Assembly: GCF_027595985.1 (NCBI RefSeq)
Contig: NC_073307.1
Location: forward strand, 119,688,678 to 119,752,677
Origin: Sorex araneus
Taxonomy: Eukaryota > Chordata > Mammalia > Eulipotyphla > Soricidae
Direction: 5' to 3'
DNA length: 64,000 nt
Shown: piece after piece, positions 22,580-35,005 of the stretch
How positions within the stretch are numbered: the stretch's first letter is position 1
How the letters are laid out: every line of letters starts with the position of its first letter
Notes under the pieces: generated by a model
Seen by the model: the letters and a program-made list of their open reading frames with translations, nothing else
Told to the model about the DNA's origin: nothing
The model's database searches: none
Position numbers and translations under genes: made by a program

Positions 22580-23975
22580 CTGGAGGTTGGGCTACCTCCG
22601 GTGGGCTCAGAGTCTACTCCTGTGCTCGGGGATCACTCTAAGAGGTGCTCAAGGGACCATAGTCAGCCACATGCAAGGCAAGCACCTCAACCCCTGTACA
22701 TCTCTTTGGCCCCATAACAAAAAGATTCTAATTCAAACTTGATGTTTTTTCTATCCCATAAATTCATTTTTAAGTTTTTGAAATAAATCCTTAAATTTTT
22801 CCTCCAGAAATAATTGCACAGATATCACACTTTCAGGATACTCTTACAAGCAAAGGTGTCCATATTCTGGGGTCTTGCTAACTTTGCCGTTTCATATATC
22901 TCCTTGGGAAAAGCAGCATTTTTAGGTAAGGAAATGAGTTGCACAGTCAAATTTTAATTCAAATTCCTGTATTTTCTTTGCTAACTGTGTCAGAGATTGA
23001 ACCCAGCTTAACTCAAGCACTTATGATATGAATAACTTCCTTTTCCCTCTAGTTTTGGGGCCACACTCAGCAGTGCTCAGGGCTTACTGGTGGCTCTGTG
23101 CGCAGGAGTCACTCCTGCTGGACTTAGTGGAACATATGGGGTGCTGGAGATCGAACTGGGGTCTGCCACATGTAAGATAAGTGCTCTACCCGCTGTACTA
23201 TCTCTCCAGTCTCGTGCAACAATTATTTTTTAATTGTATTCCCAAAGATTCATACTTCTAACACAGTAAAAGTGATGCTGAGGTTTTTGTTTTGAGTAAT
23301 TAAAAAAATATACCAAACATGAGTGTGCAGCTTTAGGAATGTACGAAGGCGACGTTCTCTCGAATGCAGTAAGACTAAAGCAGAGCACACTGCTACATAT
23401 TCTGCATCGTTCACCGCACAGTCTTGGAGGCTCACCGAGGGGATCTATCTGCATCCTTTGCAATTTACAAACTGAGGGGCCAACATGCGTACTTACTACC
23501 TTGTGACTGGAGAATTACAGAAAAGGAGGCAATGCTTTGGATAGAACAATGTGATTTATATGTATTATTAAGAAAAAGTCTTTTCACAGGGGGGAATAAG
23601 AAGGCCCCAAGTAAAAATTTTGCTTATTCTTCTTCAATAACATGAAGTTTGAGTAAACAAGGGACAAAGTGGAGTGTGTTCCTTTCCTAGTACTTAGATG
23701 TACTGTTTTTAATCTTAATTGTTTAAATTTAATTAAATAACTTTGCAATTTATAAATTTATTGATAGTTGAGTTTTAGGCATATAATGTTTTTGGTTTCA
23801 TTGTTTTGTTTTTTGGGTTACACCCAGTGGTGCACAGGGTTTACTCCTGGCTCATGTACTCAGGAATTACTCCTGATGGTGCTCGGGGGACCATATGGGA
23901 TGCCGGAAATCAAACCCGGGTCGGCTGCATGCAAGACAAATGCCCTAACCGCTGTGCTATTGCTCCAGCCTCAAC
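22580..23975 (-). repeat. Three antisense SINE copies
   Basis: 22580-22716 (degenerate), 23055-23217 (GCCACACTCAGCAGTGCTCA ... CTATCTCTCCAGTCTC) and 23805-23975 (GTTACACCCAGTGGTGCACA ... CTATTGCTCCAGCC). 22720-23050 and 23220-23800 are unique, AT-rich. Confidence 0.75.
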
Positions 23976-24149
23976 AATAGTTTAACACCAATCCCACCAC
24001 CTGTGTCCACTTCCACCAGTCACCCAGTGCTCCTTCTACCCTCCTACCCCCTCACCTGCCACCTGGACAGGTACCATTTCAAAGTCTGTTGATCGCAATT
24101 AAAAACTTCATGTTTTCAATGTTGTTGAGTCTGTGCTTTGGATATATAA

Positions 24150-24377
24150 CTGGGCGGGTAGGGCATTTGCCTTGCACTCGGCCGATCTGGGTTCAATTCT
24201 TCCGCCCCTTTTGGAGAGCCCGGCAAGCTACCGAGAGTATCTCACCCGTACGGCAGAGCCTGGCAAGCTATCCGTGGCATATTCGATAAGCCAAAAACAG
24301 TAACAAGTCTCACAGAGACATTACTGGTGCCCGCTCGAGCAAACTGATGAGCAATGGGATGACAGTGACAGTGACTC
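24150..24377 (+). repeat. SINE-B lacking the first ~20 bp
   Basis: It starts at GGGCGGGTAGGGCATTTGCC and ends GACAGTGACAGTG. The hairpin reads GGCATATTCGATAAGCC, with one arm mutated. Confidence 0.8.
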
Positions 24378-24974
24378 CCACATCACCAGTAGAACCAAAG
24401 TCCTGACCCCTGTTCCCCCATTACTTCCCTTTTTCATCTTCTTCTTTGCCCCCTTGATTTCTTTTCTTCTGTGTCCTCCTCCCTATACTCCTGGTCAAGG
24501 CATCAAATATTTTCATTTATAGTGTTTCCGCTGGTCCTTAATGTACCCGGGACTCAGCTTGGTTCCATACATCTTATAAACAGCATAGCAAGAACTCGAC
24601 ACCCACTGTTCTTCCTCAGCTCTGCTGTTTCACTCATTAGCTGTCATTTTTAAGAGGAAACTTGGTTTCCAATGCAGTAAATATTTATCTACACTTCATC
24701 ACTAGATGGAAAGGGGATCTCGGAAACAAGCTACAACCTTCCCCCAGAAACCACACTGCAGTTAGATTGCTCCCTAAACTTCCTTCTGCAGCTATTATAT
24801 AAACTGCAGTTATTTTGTTTCCTTGTCTCTCCCCTTACTATAAATTCCTCACACGGCAAGATTTGTGCCCTCACCTCTGGAGCCTGGTATGCAGCAAAGT
24901 GTATGTTATAGAGAACGTGCTCAATAAGTAATTGTTTAATATGTGTTTGTGAGAAGGAATGAAGGAGTTAAAAA
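24378..24974. other. Unique intergenic sequence
   Basis: No recognised gene or repeat. Confidence 0.5.
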
Positions 24975-26033
24975 ATAGGCAAGTCACACGGTCCTCTAAG
25001 CACTTCCAGTAATGACCCCAGAGCACACAGCCAGGGGTAAGGTGCTAGCACCACTGGGGTGGTCCAAACACACCCAACCCCCCCAAAAAAAGAGCAGGTC
25101 TATTTGAGAGTAATTAGAGGTGTGATAATAGGGCCTGAGCATAGTACAAGTGGGTAGGGCACTTACCTTACACACAATAAGCCAGGTTCAATCCCTGGCA
25201 CCGCATACCGTGCCCCAAACCCCACCAAGAATGATCCCTGTGTACACAGCCAGAAGCCCTGGGCACAGCTTGGTGTGGCCCAGTGCTCTTCCAACTCAGA
25301 ACAGCAAAAATAGAGATGTGATAATGAAATAAAATGCTGTCCATAATCCTTGGAAGAAAGGTCAGTGCCTCACTTACATATGAGTTTGAAACCAAGGCAG
25401 CTTCTATAGTCTCGGATATTCAAACTCTAGCCATGTCCAGATGGATATTAGTTTGATTAGGCACAGGGATAAAGAAAATCAGGACAGGGCAAGACATAAT
25501 CCAGCACTCTGAGATCCAACTCTTCACTCTCCCCCCAAAGGCACAGCACTGTTCCCCCCATGAAGCTGTACTCTACCCCTCCCCCTGCCTCCGTGATGCT
25601 GTGTCAGTGCGTCCTCGCTTCAGCCCGGTGACCGAGTGAGCTCCTTCCTGGAAGAATTGATAAAAGCCTGTTTACTGCAGCTTTACTTTTCTCTCCACAG
25701 TTACTGCTAATTCCCAATTATATTTGCTTCAGTCTTTTCAACTATCTCTCCAGTCACAATTATACTTTTTATCTAACACTTTTTGCTCTAACACATTACT
25801 CCAAGGAATAGTGGCTTGTGGTCATTTCAGACACATTGTGAAAAAGACCCTCATTAGAGTCAGTCATGGTAAAGGTCTCTATTTGCTGTGCATTATGATT
25901 TGCTTAAAGTCACACATTAGGGTCTGAGTGATAGAACAGGTGGCAGGGCACCATGGTCTTGCACCCTGCTGACCCAGGTTTAATCTCTGGCATCAAATGG
26001 TCTTGCAAGCCCTGAACAATACCAGATGTGGCC

Positions 26034-26091
<58 letters not shown>

Positions 26092-26425
26092 CCCAAATAA
26101 ATAAGTAAACCATAATGACAAGACCTTACCTGACCTTCCAAATTTTCACCTCAATGTACCACAACATTTCAAAAATAAAGAACTATAAGGAACTCGAAGG
26201 AATTACTTCTTTAAATTTCCTTAGGCTTTGGGGCTGGAGTGATAGCACAGCGGGTAGGGTGTTTGCCTTGCATGCAGCCAACCCAGGTTCGATTCCCAGC
26301 ATCCCATATGGTCCCCCAGCACCACCAGGAGTAATTCCTGAGTGTAGAGCCAGGAGTAACCCCTGTGTATCGCTGGGTGTGACCCGAAAAGCAAAAAAAT
26401 AATAACAATAATAAATAAATAAATT
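24975..26425 (+). repeat. Four plus-strand SINE-A copies
   Basis: 24975-25092 and 25130-25290 (older), 25915-26090 (tail expanded into an AAC/CAA microsatellite, 26034-26082) and 26228-26425 (well preserved; CTTTGGGGCTGGAGTGATAG). 25300-25910 is unique. Confidence 0.75.
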
Positions 26426-26586
26426 TCCTTAGGCTTCTAGACTTTGACTTTAGGTTCTGAATCTTACAAACAAAAAATACCCTCCTGACCTATTATTAAG
26501 AGATAATTATCGAAGTACCAAATACTACCCGAAAACGCCAAGACAGTCCAAAACCAGGAAGCGTTATTTACATACAGGCAAAGAGG

Positions 26587-26730
26587 AAGCCACGGAGACG
26601 GCTCAGAGGGCTAGAGCGCAGGCTTTGAAGGCTGGAGCACTGAGACTGAGCCCTGACACGGCACAGTCCCCTGGAAGGAAGCCCTGAGCACCCAACCAGG
26701 ATCAGCCCCAGAGGTGGCCCCAAACAAAAG
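26587..26730 (+). repeat. SINE-C copy, degenerate
   Basis: CACGGAGACGGCTCAGAGGG, CAGGCTTTGAAGGCTGGAGC and CCCTGAGCACCCAACCAGGA. Confidence 0.5.
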
Positions 26731-26894
26731 AAACCAAGACAATGAGAATGGTAGGGTCACACAAGACATTTCTGCTCCTCCAACTAACAAGCCCTCAATA
26801 TAAGAACTAATAAGCCCTCCATATAAAGAAAATGTTACTAATTTTAGAAATGTAGGGTGTGGAGTCATTAGGAAGGGCCAGCAATTCAGAAGTT

Positions 26895-27111
26895 TAGAAT
26901 GACTCTAAGTCGATGGGGGCTGGAGCGATAGCACAGCGGGTAGGGTGTTTGCCTTGCACACAGCCGACCCAGGTTCGATCCCCGGCATCCCATATGGTCC
27001 CCCAAGCACTGCCAGGAGTAATTCCTGAGTGCAAAGCCAGGAGTAATCCCTGAGCATCGCTGGGTGTGACCCAAAAAGCAAAAAAAAAAAAATAGAATGA
27101 CTCTAAGTCGA
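26895..27111 (+). repeat. Young SINE-A with 19-bp perfect target duplication
   Basis: TAGAATGACTCTAAGTCGA flanks the element at 26895-26913 and 27093-27111. The body is close to the family consensus and ends CCCAAAAAGCA + poly(A). One of the youngest insertions here. Confidence 0.95.
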
Positions 27112-27678
27112 AGGCTGAAAAACTATCTTACAGGCGACCAATTCTCTTAAGAAGACTGGGGTTTCCATACTCCTCTCAGCATGTGCTTCAAATTTTAAAA
27201 GGCTACCAGGGACAAGGATGGTCATTTTTTAATGATAAGGGATCTATACAGCACGAAGAACTCATCTTCCTAAACATCTACCTCCTAAGCAAGTAAGCAC
27301 CTACTGATGGACCTTCAAAATATTTCAAAACGCCCGCTCCAGATGAAGCCCTGGCGACCACGAGCTCCCACAAGCAAGGCTCAGGGTTGCAGGATCCAGG
27401 ACTAAGACTCCAGGCCACGCGGCAGCGGCTGTGGCAGAAGAGTTGCGCTGTCCCTCCCTGGCTCCCCGCCCTCTCGGGATCCTGCTGTCATGCCCACAGT
27501 CTGCCTCCGGGCACCATCTCAGCACACCAAGGGCCCTGGCCCAGGGATACCCAATTGAATCCCCAAATGGATTAGTGCCCTACAGAAATGTCTCCGGACC
27601 CCAACCACTTACAAACTTAGGATTCCAAGAAGCACATGGCCGATTTTGCAGCCACACGACCTCTCATCATATACAAAG
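27112..27678. other. Unique intergenic sequence with a GC-rich patch
   Basis: 27330-27550 is locally GC-rich with some CpGs. Frames on both strands lack homology I can name. Confidence 0.45.
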
Positions 27679-27679
27679 T

Positions 27680-28148
27680 CACTGTCATCCCATTGCTCAT
27701 TGATTTGTTCGAGCGGGCACCAGTAACGTCTCTCATTGAGAGACTTATTGTTACTGTTTTTGGCATATCCAATATGCACGGGTAGCTTGCCAAGGCTCTG
27801 CCATGCGGGTTCCATACTCTCGGTAGCTTGCCGGGCTCTCCAAGAGGGGCGGAGGAATCGAACACGGGTCAGCCGCATGAAAGGCGAACGCCCAACCACT
27901 GTGCTATCGCTCCAGCCCCATATTCAAAGTATGCAATAGAAAACAAATTTTCTATTCTGGGACTGGAGCAATAGTACAGTGGGTAGGGCATTTGCCTTGC
28001 ACACGGCTGACCCAGGTTCGATTCCCAGCATCCCATCCCATATGGTTCCCTGAGCACCGCCAGGGGTAATTCCTGAGTGCAAAGCCGAGTTACCCCTGTG
28101 CACTGCTGGGTGTGACTCAAAAAAGAAAAAGAAAAAAAAAACAAAAAA
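27680..28148. repeat. SINE-B (minus) and SINE-A (plus)
   Basis: 27680-27919 is an antisense SINE-B (CATTGCTCATTGATTTGTTC ... CTATCGCTCCAGCCCC). 27957-28148 is SINE-A carrying a small CATCCCATCCCATATGG duplication. Confidence 0.85.
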
Positions 28149-28189
28149 AGAAAAAACCTAGCGTCTGTCCCTGATAGGCAGGCTTGAAT

Positions 28190-28462
28190 GGTGGTGGGAA
28201 AATTCCAGCAAACTCTAATGCCCCAAAGTAGAGTGTATTGGGTAAATTGTTGCCATAGATGCAGGGTGAGGACTGGGATGTGGCGGGGTGGTGGGGGGGA
28301 GTCGGGGACACTGGGGACACTGGTCATGGAAAATGTGCACTAGTGGAGGGATGGGTGTTCAATCAATGTATGGCTGAAGCTCCAACATGAAAGCTTTGTA
28401 ACTGTATCTTATGGTGATTCAATAAAATATACATATATATACATATATATATATATATATTT
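28190..28462 (+). repeat. R2 copy ending in an (AT)n tract
   Basis: R2 markers GGGACACTGGTCATGGAAAA, GTGGAGGGATGGGTGTTCAA, CATGAAAGCTTTGTAACTG and GGTGATTCAATAAAA, then (CATATATA)n to 28462. Confidence 0.8.
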
Positions 28463-29338
28463 CAAACAACAGACATGAAGGAAGATACAGCAACAGAAAT
28501 TTAGAATGAGGGAGGCCACCTTCCAGCACAAAAAGCAACTGCTCAGAGAAGTAAGTCCCCCTGCCTTGGGACTTTCAGATCCCCCAACGTCTGCTTTCTG
28601 AAATGTTTGCTCTGTACTGTTGAAAGAGGTATTGTCGCCTCTCATTCAAGGCAACTAGTCATTTCTCCTACAAATCAAACAGTAGTACGGAGTAAAGTCA
28701 GTACCATTCATCTCATTAATGACCGATATAGCGTTTATGAAAAGGTCTCACTGAGTCTACATTAAGAAAAAGGAGTAAATGATGATTAATCTCTTCTGTG
28801 TTTTTCCTGCCTACTCCAGGCAGTGAACTAGGCTTTCACAGTGATCAGGAAGGTTCTGAGAGATTCTAAATGTAGCATTTTCTCGAGCCACCTTGAACCT
28901 TGAAAGGTCACTATCCAGGACCTTTCCAAACTCAGGTTAGAGCAGCCTCAGGCACTCACAACTGCACAACCTGGTCACACATGGGCCCAAACACCGAACC
29001 TGCACTCTGCCCAGGCCCACTGGGAACATGAGACAGAGAGGAGGATGGAGGAACTCACCCACACAGATCAATCAAGACCACTGGGAAAAATACTCTTGGG
29101 ACAACAGTGCCACACAAGTTACTAACGAGAACTTCAAGGCATTATTACGATCATAATGATAATGATAAATTAATAAATAATAAATTAGCATCATCAATCC
29201 TAATGATACTCACTGAAAAGAGATCAAAGCAAGAGAACATCAACAGAGAAACCATGAAAAATCTGAAAAAAGCCCATACCGAAATACAAAAATCACAGAA
29301 TTAAACAATATAATACCTGAACTAAAAGTACGATGCAG
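28463..29338. other. Unique intergenic sequence
   Basis: No gene or repeat recognised; short TAATAAT runs near 29150-29190. Confidence 0.5.
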
Positions 29339-29339
29339 T

Positions 29340-29780
29340 GCTAGAGAGAGAATACAAAAGGAAAGGGTGCATGTCCAGAGCAATGGTACAAAGGGTAAGG
29401 TGCATGCCATGCACACGGTCAACCTGGGTTCGATTCCTGGCACCGTGTATGGTCCCCCAGCACTGCCAGAAGGGATCCCTGAAAGCAGAGTCCAGAGTGT
29501 GACCCCCAACCAACAACCAAACAACAACAACAATATAGCGGAGCTTGACAGCAGAATAGCAAGACGGACTTAAAGGTAAAGCAATGGATCCCATTCACCT
29601 ACGAAACCAGCCCAAACAAAGAATTGAGTGCCAGAGAGATACAACAGGAGTGAAAGCACTTGCTTTGCATGTGGCCAACCAGTTTCATCCCAGCATTGCA
29701 TAGTGTCCCCCAAGTACTACCAAAAGTAAGTCCTGAGTTAAAGGGGCCAAGAGGAATCACAACCACCCACAGCCAAAAAA
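29340..29780 (+). repeat. Two older SINE copies
   Basis: 29340-29535 (GTCCAGAGCAATGGTACAAA ... GTGTGACCCCCAACCAAC) and 29625-29780 (GTGCCAGAGAGATACAACAG ... degenerate). Confidence 0.65.
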
Positions 29781-30654
29781 GAAAGCCTCAGAGAAATGGG
29801 AGAAATGGGCGTGTTGGTTCTGTGTGGATGGTCTGGGCAAACCCGGCTCATGTGGCCACTTAGCAAGCCGAGGCCACTGAAAGCACCTCATCGGCTCCCG
29901 CCCTGTGAACGGCTCAGTCTTCTTCCTCTTCAGCCGACTGGTGCTCACTCCAACGAAAGTTATGCAGACACATGTCCAGGTGCACACCTGGTCTAAAGTA
30001 GAGACCGGGAAGTTCCACGCATGGCCGTCCTGTCTGCCAACAAGTCCACAGGTGCAGCAGAAACGGTTACTGTTTGCCTCTGTAATAAAATCAGTCAATA
30101 CATTTTGTAGAGCTTTAAATCAGTCTCATAAGTGTTGCTAGGCAACCCTTGCGGGTAAGTTAGGGAGGATGGTAGGTACTTTCCTGGGACCTAGAAAAGG
30201 ACCTGTGTGCTGCTTAACAAAGACCTTGCACTGAAAATACTATTAAGTCTTTAAGTTACTCAAGGCAACCATGATTATAATCCATATAATGCAAAACTTA
30301 ACTAAAACTACAGGACTCTGCCATTTGTAGCAAAGTGGACTTCTCCCTTTTGAAAGTATTACAAAAATCACTCTTAAAGTTATGAACCTTCAAGGGAGTG
30401 GGGGATTAAGAGGGACAAGCCCGCAGAAAGTGACAATTTCATAGTTTAGCTTCTACATCGGGGTAGCCATGAGGATAGTTAATCTGCATCTTTCAGCCAA
30501 ATTATATTTATTACATTTAATATATTAAATTATATTTAATATATTTAAGCTCATGCTATAAAGAAACCTGCAAATCAGAGTAAAATCATCTCAAGGATAG
30601 AGAAGATCTGATGCAGATTTTGTGGTATCCAATATTTAATCAATCTGGGGGGTT
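29781..30654. other. Unique intergenic sequence
   Basis: 29790-30060 is moderately GC-rich and open in several frames on both strands, which argues against coding. The remainder is AT-rich. Confidence 0.45.
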
Positions 30655-30828
30655 TGTTTTATTTTGTTTTGGGGGCCACTCCCAGAGGTGCTCAAGGGTT
30701 ACTCCTGGCTCGGCACTCAGGGATCACACCTGGCAGGGCTCAGGGCATCATATGGGATGTCGGGGATTGAACGCACAACGGCCATGTGCAAGGCAAACCC
30801 CCTATCCACTGTACTATCTCCAGCCCTA
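30655..30828 (-). repeat. SINE-A copy
   Basis: GGGGGCCACTCCCAGAGGTG ... CACTGTACTATCTCCAGCCC, antisense. Confidence 0.8.
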
Positions 30829-31153
30829 TGGGTCAGTGGTGAAACATTGGTCTCAAATATATGATGCCCAGGGCACTGGTGTTGGGGGTGGGGAAGAGGG
30901 TTGGTTGAACCCAGGGCTTCACACATGCAAAGTCTATGCTCTAACTTGGCCACATCCCTGGTCAAAATTAGAACTCAAAAGTGCAAGGGACCATCCTAAG
31001 ATCTTGGAAGGGCCTCCAAACAAATGATAGGTCCTTAAACCTGTTTCCCAAACTTTGCTATATTAGAACCATCTGGGGAACTTTACATTCTGATGCATAG
31101 TTTGCAGCCCATGCCAATGAAATCAGAAAAACAAAGCCTGGCATCAGATTTTG

Positions 31154-31197
31154 GACATGCCTGGCATGTGCTCTACCATCTGAGCTATCTCCCCAAT
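31154..31197 (-). repeat. tRNA-Ala-like 5' half
   Basis: On the minus strand, GGGGAGATAGCTCAGATGG followed by TAGAGCACATGCC closely resembles the 5' half of tRNA-Ala, including box A (TAGCTCAGATGG). No box B or 3' half follows, so it is a fragment of an ID-like SINE rather than a tRNA gene. Confidence 0.6.
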
Positions 31198-31524
31198 GCA
31201 CTCATTCGTTTAACATTTGTGGAACTGCCATATTCAGTCGCTGTATTCCCAGCACTTCGTACTGCCCTGACATATCATGGTAATCAGTAGCTTACCATGT
31301 AGCTACTCGCTGAGTGTATAAAGAGCATTAGTCAGGCAGTCTCCTCTTCTGTGGAGACTGGTTACAGACAACATCTGGTGTTTTTATCCTTTATCTTTTC
31401 CCAGTTTATCTTTTCCTTTAATTGTGTCATATTTTACAAGAACGCGAGGTTTACTCTAAGATAAAGATGCCTCATGGCTCTACCATACCTATTAGATGGT
31501 TTCTGTGAGTTCTGTTGGTTTGGT

Positions 31525-32704
31525 TTGGGGCCACACTTGGTTGCGCTCAGGGATCACTCCTGGCAGTGCTCAGGGAACCACCTAGGGTGCCAGGAATTGA
31601 ACCAAGATGAGCCAGATACAAGGTAAGTGCCCTACTCGCTGTACTCTCTGGCCCTTGAATTCTGAATACAAGTCAGTTTTATTTGCCAGCTTCTTAATCC
31701 CCCTAAGCCTAGTACTTAACACATTTCAAGGTCAATCATACACACACAGTGGCATGAACAAATGAGAGGTGTTCACCGAGAGGTATTCACCGACAATACA
31801 GTTTCTCTCTTACTGGCTCAGTCAAGTTCAACAAAGCACTTACTGATCACATCTGGGGCGTTTATCTCTGATTGACGATATGACAAGATCCATGGTCTAA
31901 TATCCTGCCGATTCTCCCATGGAGGAACAAATGCTCCGCCAATTAAATCCTCATACACCCACATCAATGTTATGGAAATCAGATCTGGCAGACAGGGTGA
32001 GAGAACTGATTGAATGATGGTAGGTAGGAGCTTAACAATTCTCCACTAACTTAAGCTTGGAATGTCAGTACTGTGGAACTTGAAGGTGTCCTGGCATAAT
32101 ACTGGTATCCCAATAGGAACACAGCAAATTAGATCGGAAAGTAACAGAAGTCAAGTAAGCTCAATAAAAAAACAAACAAACAACAACAAAAAAACAGTAA
32201 CACAGAAGGCTCAACTAGCAACAAACAGCTTAGTAAACCCTCAGACAAGGACTTCATGAAATGAACCCTTGGTGAAAATATGTCAAATTTTACAAATTTG
32301 TTTTTTACTGAAGTATTTTTTGATAATTTCATTAGCCATTTAGTTGTAATAAGCAATATAAAATGAATCATTTTGTGCCTACTAAGGGGGCAAGCTTGGG
32401 GGGTGGGTCGGAAATTTGGGACAATGAAGAGAAAGTCAGACTGGGGGTGGGGTTGTTGCTGGAACACTGTCACTGTCACTGTGATCCCATTGCTCATCTA
32501 TTTGTTCAAGCGGGCACCAGTAAAGTCTCTCATTGTGAGACTTACTGTTACTGTTTTTGGCATATCCGATACGCCATGGGTAGCTTGCCAGGCTCTGCCG
32601 CGCGGGCGAGATACTCTCGGTAGCTTGCTGGGCTCTCTGAGAGGGGCGGAGGAATCGAACACGGGTCGGCTGTGTGAAAGGGGAACACCCTATCGCTCCA
32701 GCCT
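31525..32704 (-). repeat. SINE-A and SINE-B, antisense
   Basis: 31525-31658 SINE-A (GGGGCCACACTTGGTTGCGC ... GTACTCTCTGGCCC) and 32466-32704 SINE-B (CACTGTCACTGTCACTGTGA ... TATCGCTCCAGCC). 31660-32400 is unique apart from a short CAAACAAACAACAAC patch. Confidence 0.8.
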
Positions 32705-33684
32705 GTTGGAACACTAAATGCCTGAAACAACCTATTAAGAACAACTTTGCAAACCGTAGTATTTATACAAGGTAAAGAAAAGCAATTTTTCAGCCCAAAT
32801 CTCAAGAGTCAGAAATAAACAGATTTTAATGTTTTCCCAAAACTCCAGGTTGTGGCAAATAAACTCATGACAGTTCCTCTGTGGGAACAGAGACAGGCAG
32901 AAATCTTTAGGCCAATCCAAACCACCCAGTAATAACCACGCCCACTTTAAAGACCCCTTTGGCCTCCTCTACATTTATTTTCAAGACCAGACACTTCCAG
33001 CATCCCAATATCCCACTGTCCACTGTCCAGCTGTCCAGCGCTTGTTTGGAATTATTCAGACAGAACTGTACCCCTCTTCCTAACTTCTCCTAACGCTCTG
33101 ATTTCTTTTTTTTTCCCCCTACTTCTTGATATCCAGACTTGCAATTTTTTAAAAAAAGTCTTTCCACTCCCACGGCAAGATCCTTGAATCTCTCTCATCA
33201 CTTCTCCAGATGAGAGGCTTGAAGAGGGGGTACAGGAGGGAACGCATTTATTTCCATTTTTCAATTAATTTCCATTCAAGTCTGAGGTCACTGTGGCCCA
33301 GAAGGACCAGGATATGATTATGGACACTCCTAATCTCTCCATCAAAGGAAAGCCACGTCATGGTTACAGGGCAGCTGGCAGGTTCCTCCAAAGATTCCTG
33401 CAGCTCTGATGCTCCGGGTTTCCTCCAGGGACATAAACGCACAGAATCCACTGGGGAAACTACTAGAAAGACAAAATAATCCTGGAGTGCTTCAAGAGCT
33501 GTTCTAGAAAATTACGTTTTCCTGTAATTGTTTAAACAGCCAACCCGCATAAAAATGGGTCTCAATAGAATAAAAAAGAAAAAGTAAGATTTTTGGATCA
33601 CTCAGAAAACATCTGAGAATGTGAAAGTGGACTCTTTGAAGACCATTCAGAAAGCAAGCAATGTGGGCACTGAGTAAAGGGAGT
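32705..33684. other. Unique intergenic sequence
   Basis: No recognised repeat. Short minus-strand frames at 33052-33451 show no named homology. Confidence 0.5.
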
Positions 33685-33873
33685 CTTTATTTATTTATTT
33701 ATTTGGCTTTTTGGGTCACACCTGGTGATAGAACAGGGGTTACTCCTGGCTTTAGCACTCAGGAATTACCTCTGGTGGTGCTCAGGGGACCATATGGGAT
33801 GCTGGGAATCAAACCCAGGTCCGCCATGTGCAAGGCAAACACCCTACCCACTGTACTATAGCTCCAGCCCCTG
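33685..33873 (-). repeat. SINE-A with (ATTT)n at the tail
   Basis: TTTATTTATTTATTTGGC then TTTTTGGGTCACACCTGGTG ... CTATAGCTCCAGCCCC. Confidence 0.85.
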
Positions 33874-33989
33874 AATGCTATCATTTTAAGAAATTGAAAA
33901 AGCTTCTAAAAGTTATTAGGGCAGACAGGACAGTTATTTGCTTTGTCCAAACCTAACACGAGCATGAAAAATTAAAAAAAAAAAAGTTT

Positions 33990-34700
33990 AGGAACCTTGT
34001 TCAAGGGTCAACAACACGAGGTTTTCTGGTGGGCGGCACCGGCCCCACTTGCCGACGAGATGTGATCCTGGGGGTCGCACATGTGCGGCCTCTCTGCAGC
34101 TGCACGAGCATGACTCCAGAGGCCAGCTAAACTACTTTTGGTAAGGGCAGCTCCTTGCAGAATGTCTCCAGACTTAGAACTAAGCCTCGGCCCCATGCCT
34201 GCCCAGGAGGGGAAAGGTATTTCTCTCTCTCGCCTTTTTCCTTGCAGGGGGTGAAGGGCGTGGCGACCGCCATATTATGAGGACCACAGATGAGAGTTTC
34301 AAGCTTGCAATGATCCAATATCTGGAAGAAATTTCCCTGGATTTAGTTGCTAAAATACAGAAATCCAAAACCGTGCTGCCGCGATCATGGCCGCGTGACT
34401 TCATATCTCTTCACAACAGGTCTGACTCTCGTGGGGAACTCCTAACAATAATAGTGAGGTTTTTGTTGAAATATTGAATGTAACCAAAGTAAAGAGAAAG
34501 TAAAGTGAAATTTATCAGTTTGGGGGGTGGGCGGAATGGGAGGTATACTGGGTTTTTTTGTTTTTTTTTTTTAGTGGTGGAATATGGGCACTGCTGAAGG
34601 GATGGTTGTTTCAGCATTGTATAACTGAGACTTAAACCTGAAAGCATTGAAATTTTCCACATGGTGATTCAATAAAATAAAAAAATTAAAAAAAAAACAC
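33990..34700 (+). repeat. R2 3' end with possible upstream extension
   Basis: 34500-34700 carries R2 markers (GTTTGGGGGGTGGG, GGTGATTCAATAAAATAA). The GC-rich 33990-34460 stretch (GGTGGGCGGCACCGGCCCCA; ATCATGGCCGCGTGACTTC) may belong to the same or another retroelement. Confidence 0.5.
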
Positions 34701-34837
34701 ACAAGGTTTTCTTTCCTCTTTACGCAACAGAGTACAGACTTCTTCATGATGGGAAGTTAATGACCTCCAGGAGGTGAGCTGCTGATTGGCCAAGAGAAGG
34801 CTTGCTTGCAGGTATAAATAACAGAGTCTGATACCTG

Positions 34838-35005
34838 GGCTGGAGTAATAGTACAGTGGGGAGGGCATTTGCCTTGCACGTGGCCAACCAGGGTTTGATC
34901 TCCAGCATCCCGTATGGACCCTCTGTGCTCAGCCAGAAATAATTCCTGAGTGCAGAGCCAGGAGTAAACCCTGAGTATCAGTGGGTATGACCCAAAGAAA
35001 GAAAC
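34838..35005 (+). repeat. SINE-A copy
   Basis: GGGCTGGAGTAATAGTACAG ... GTGGGTATGACCCAAAG. Confidence 0.8.
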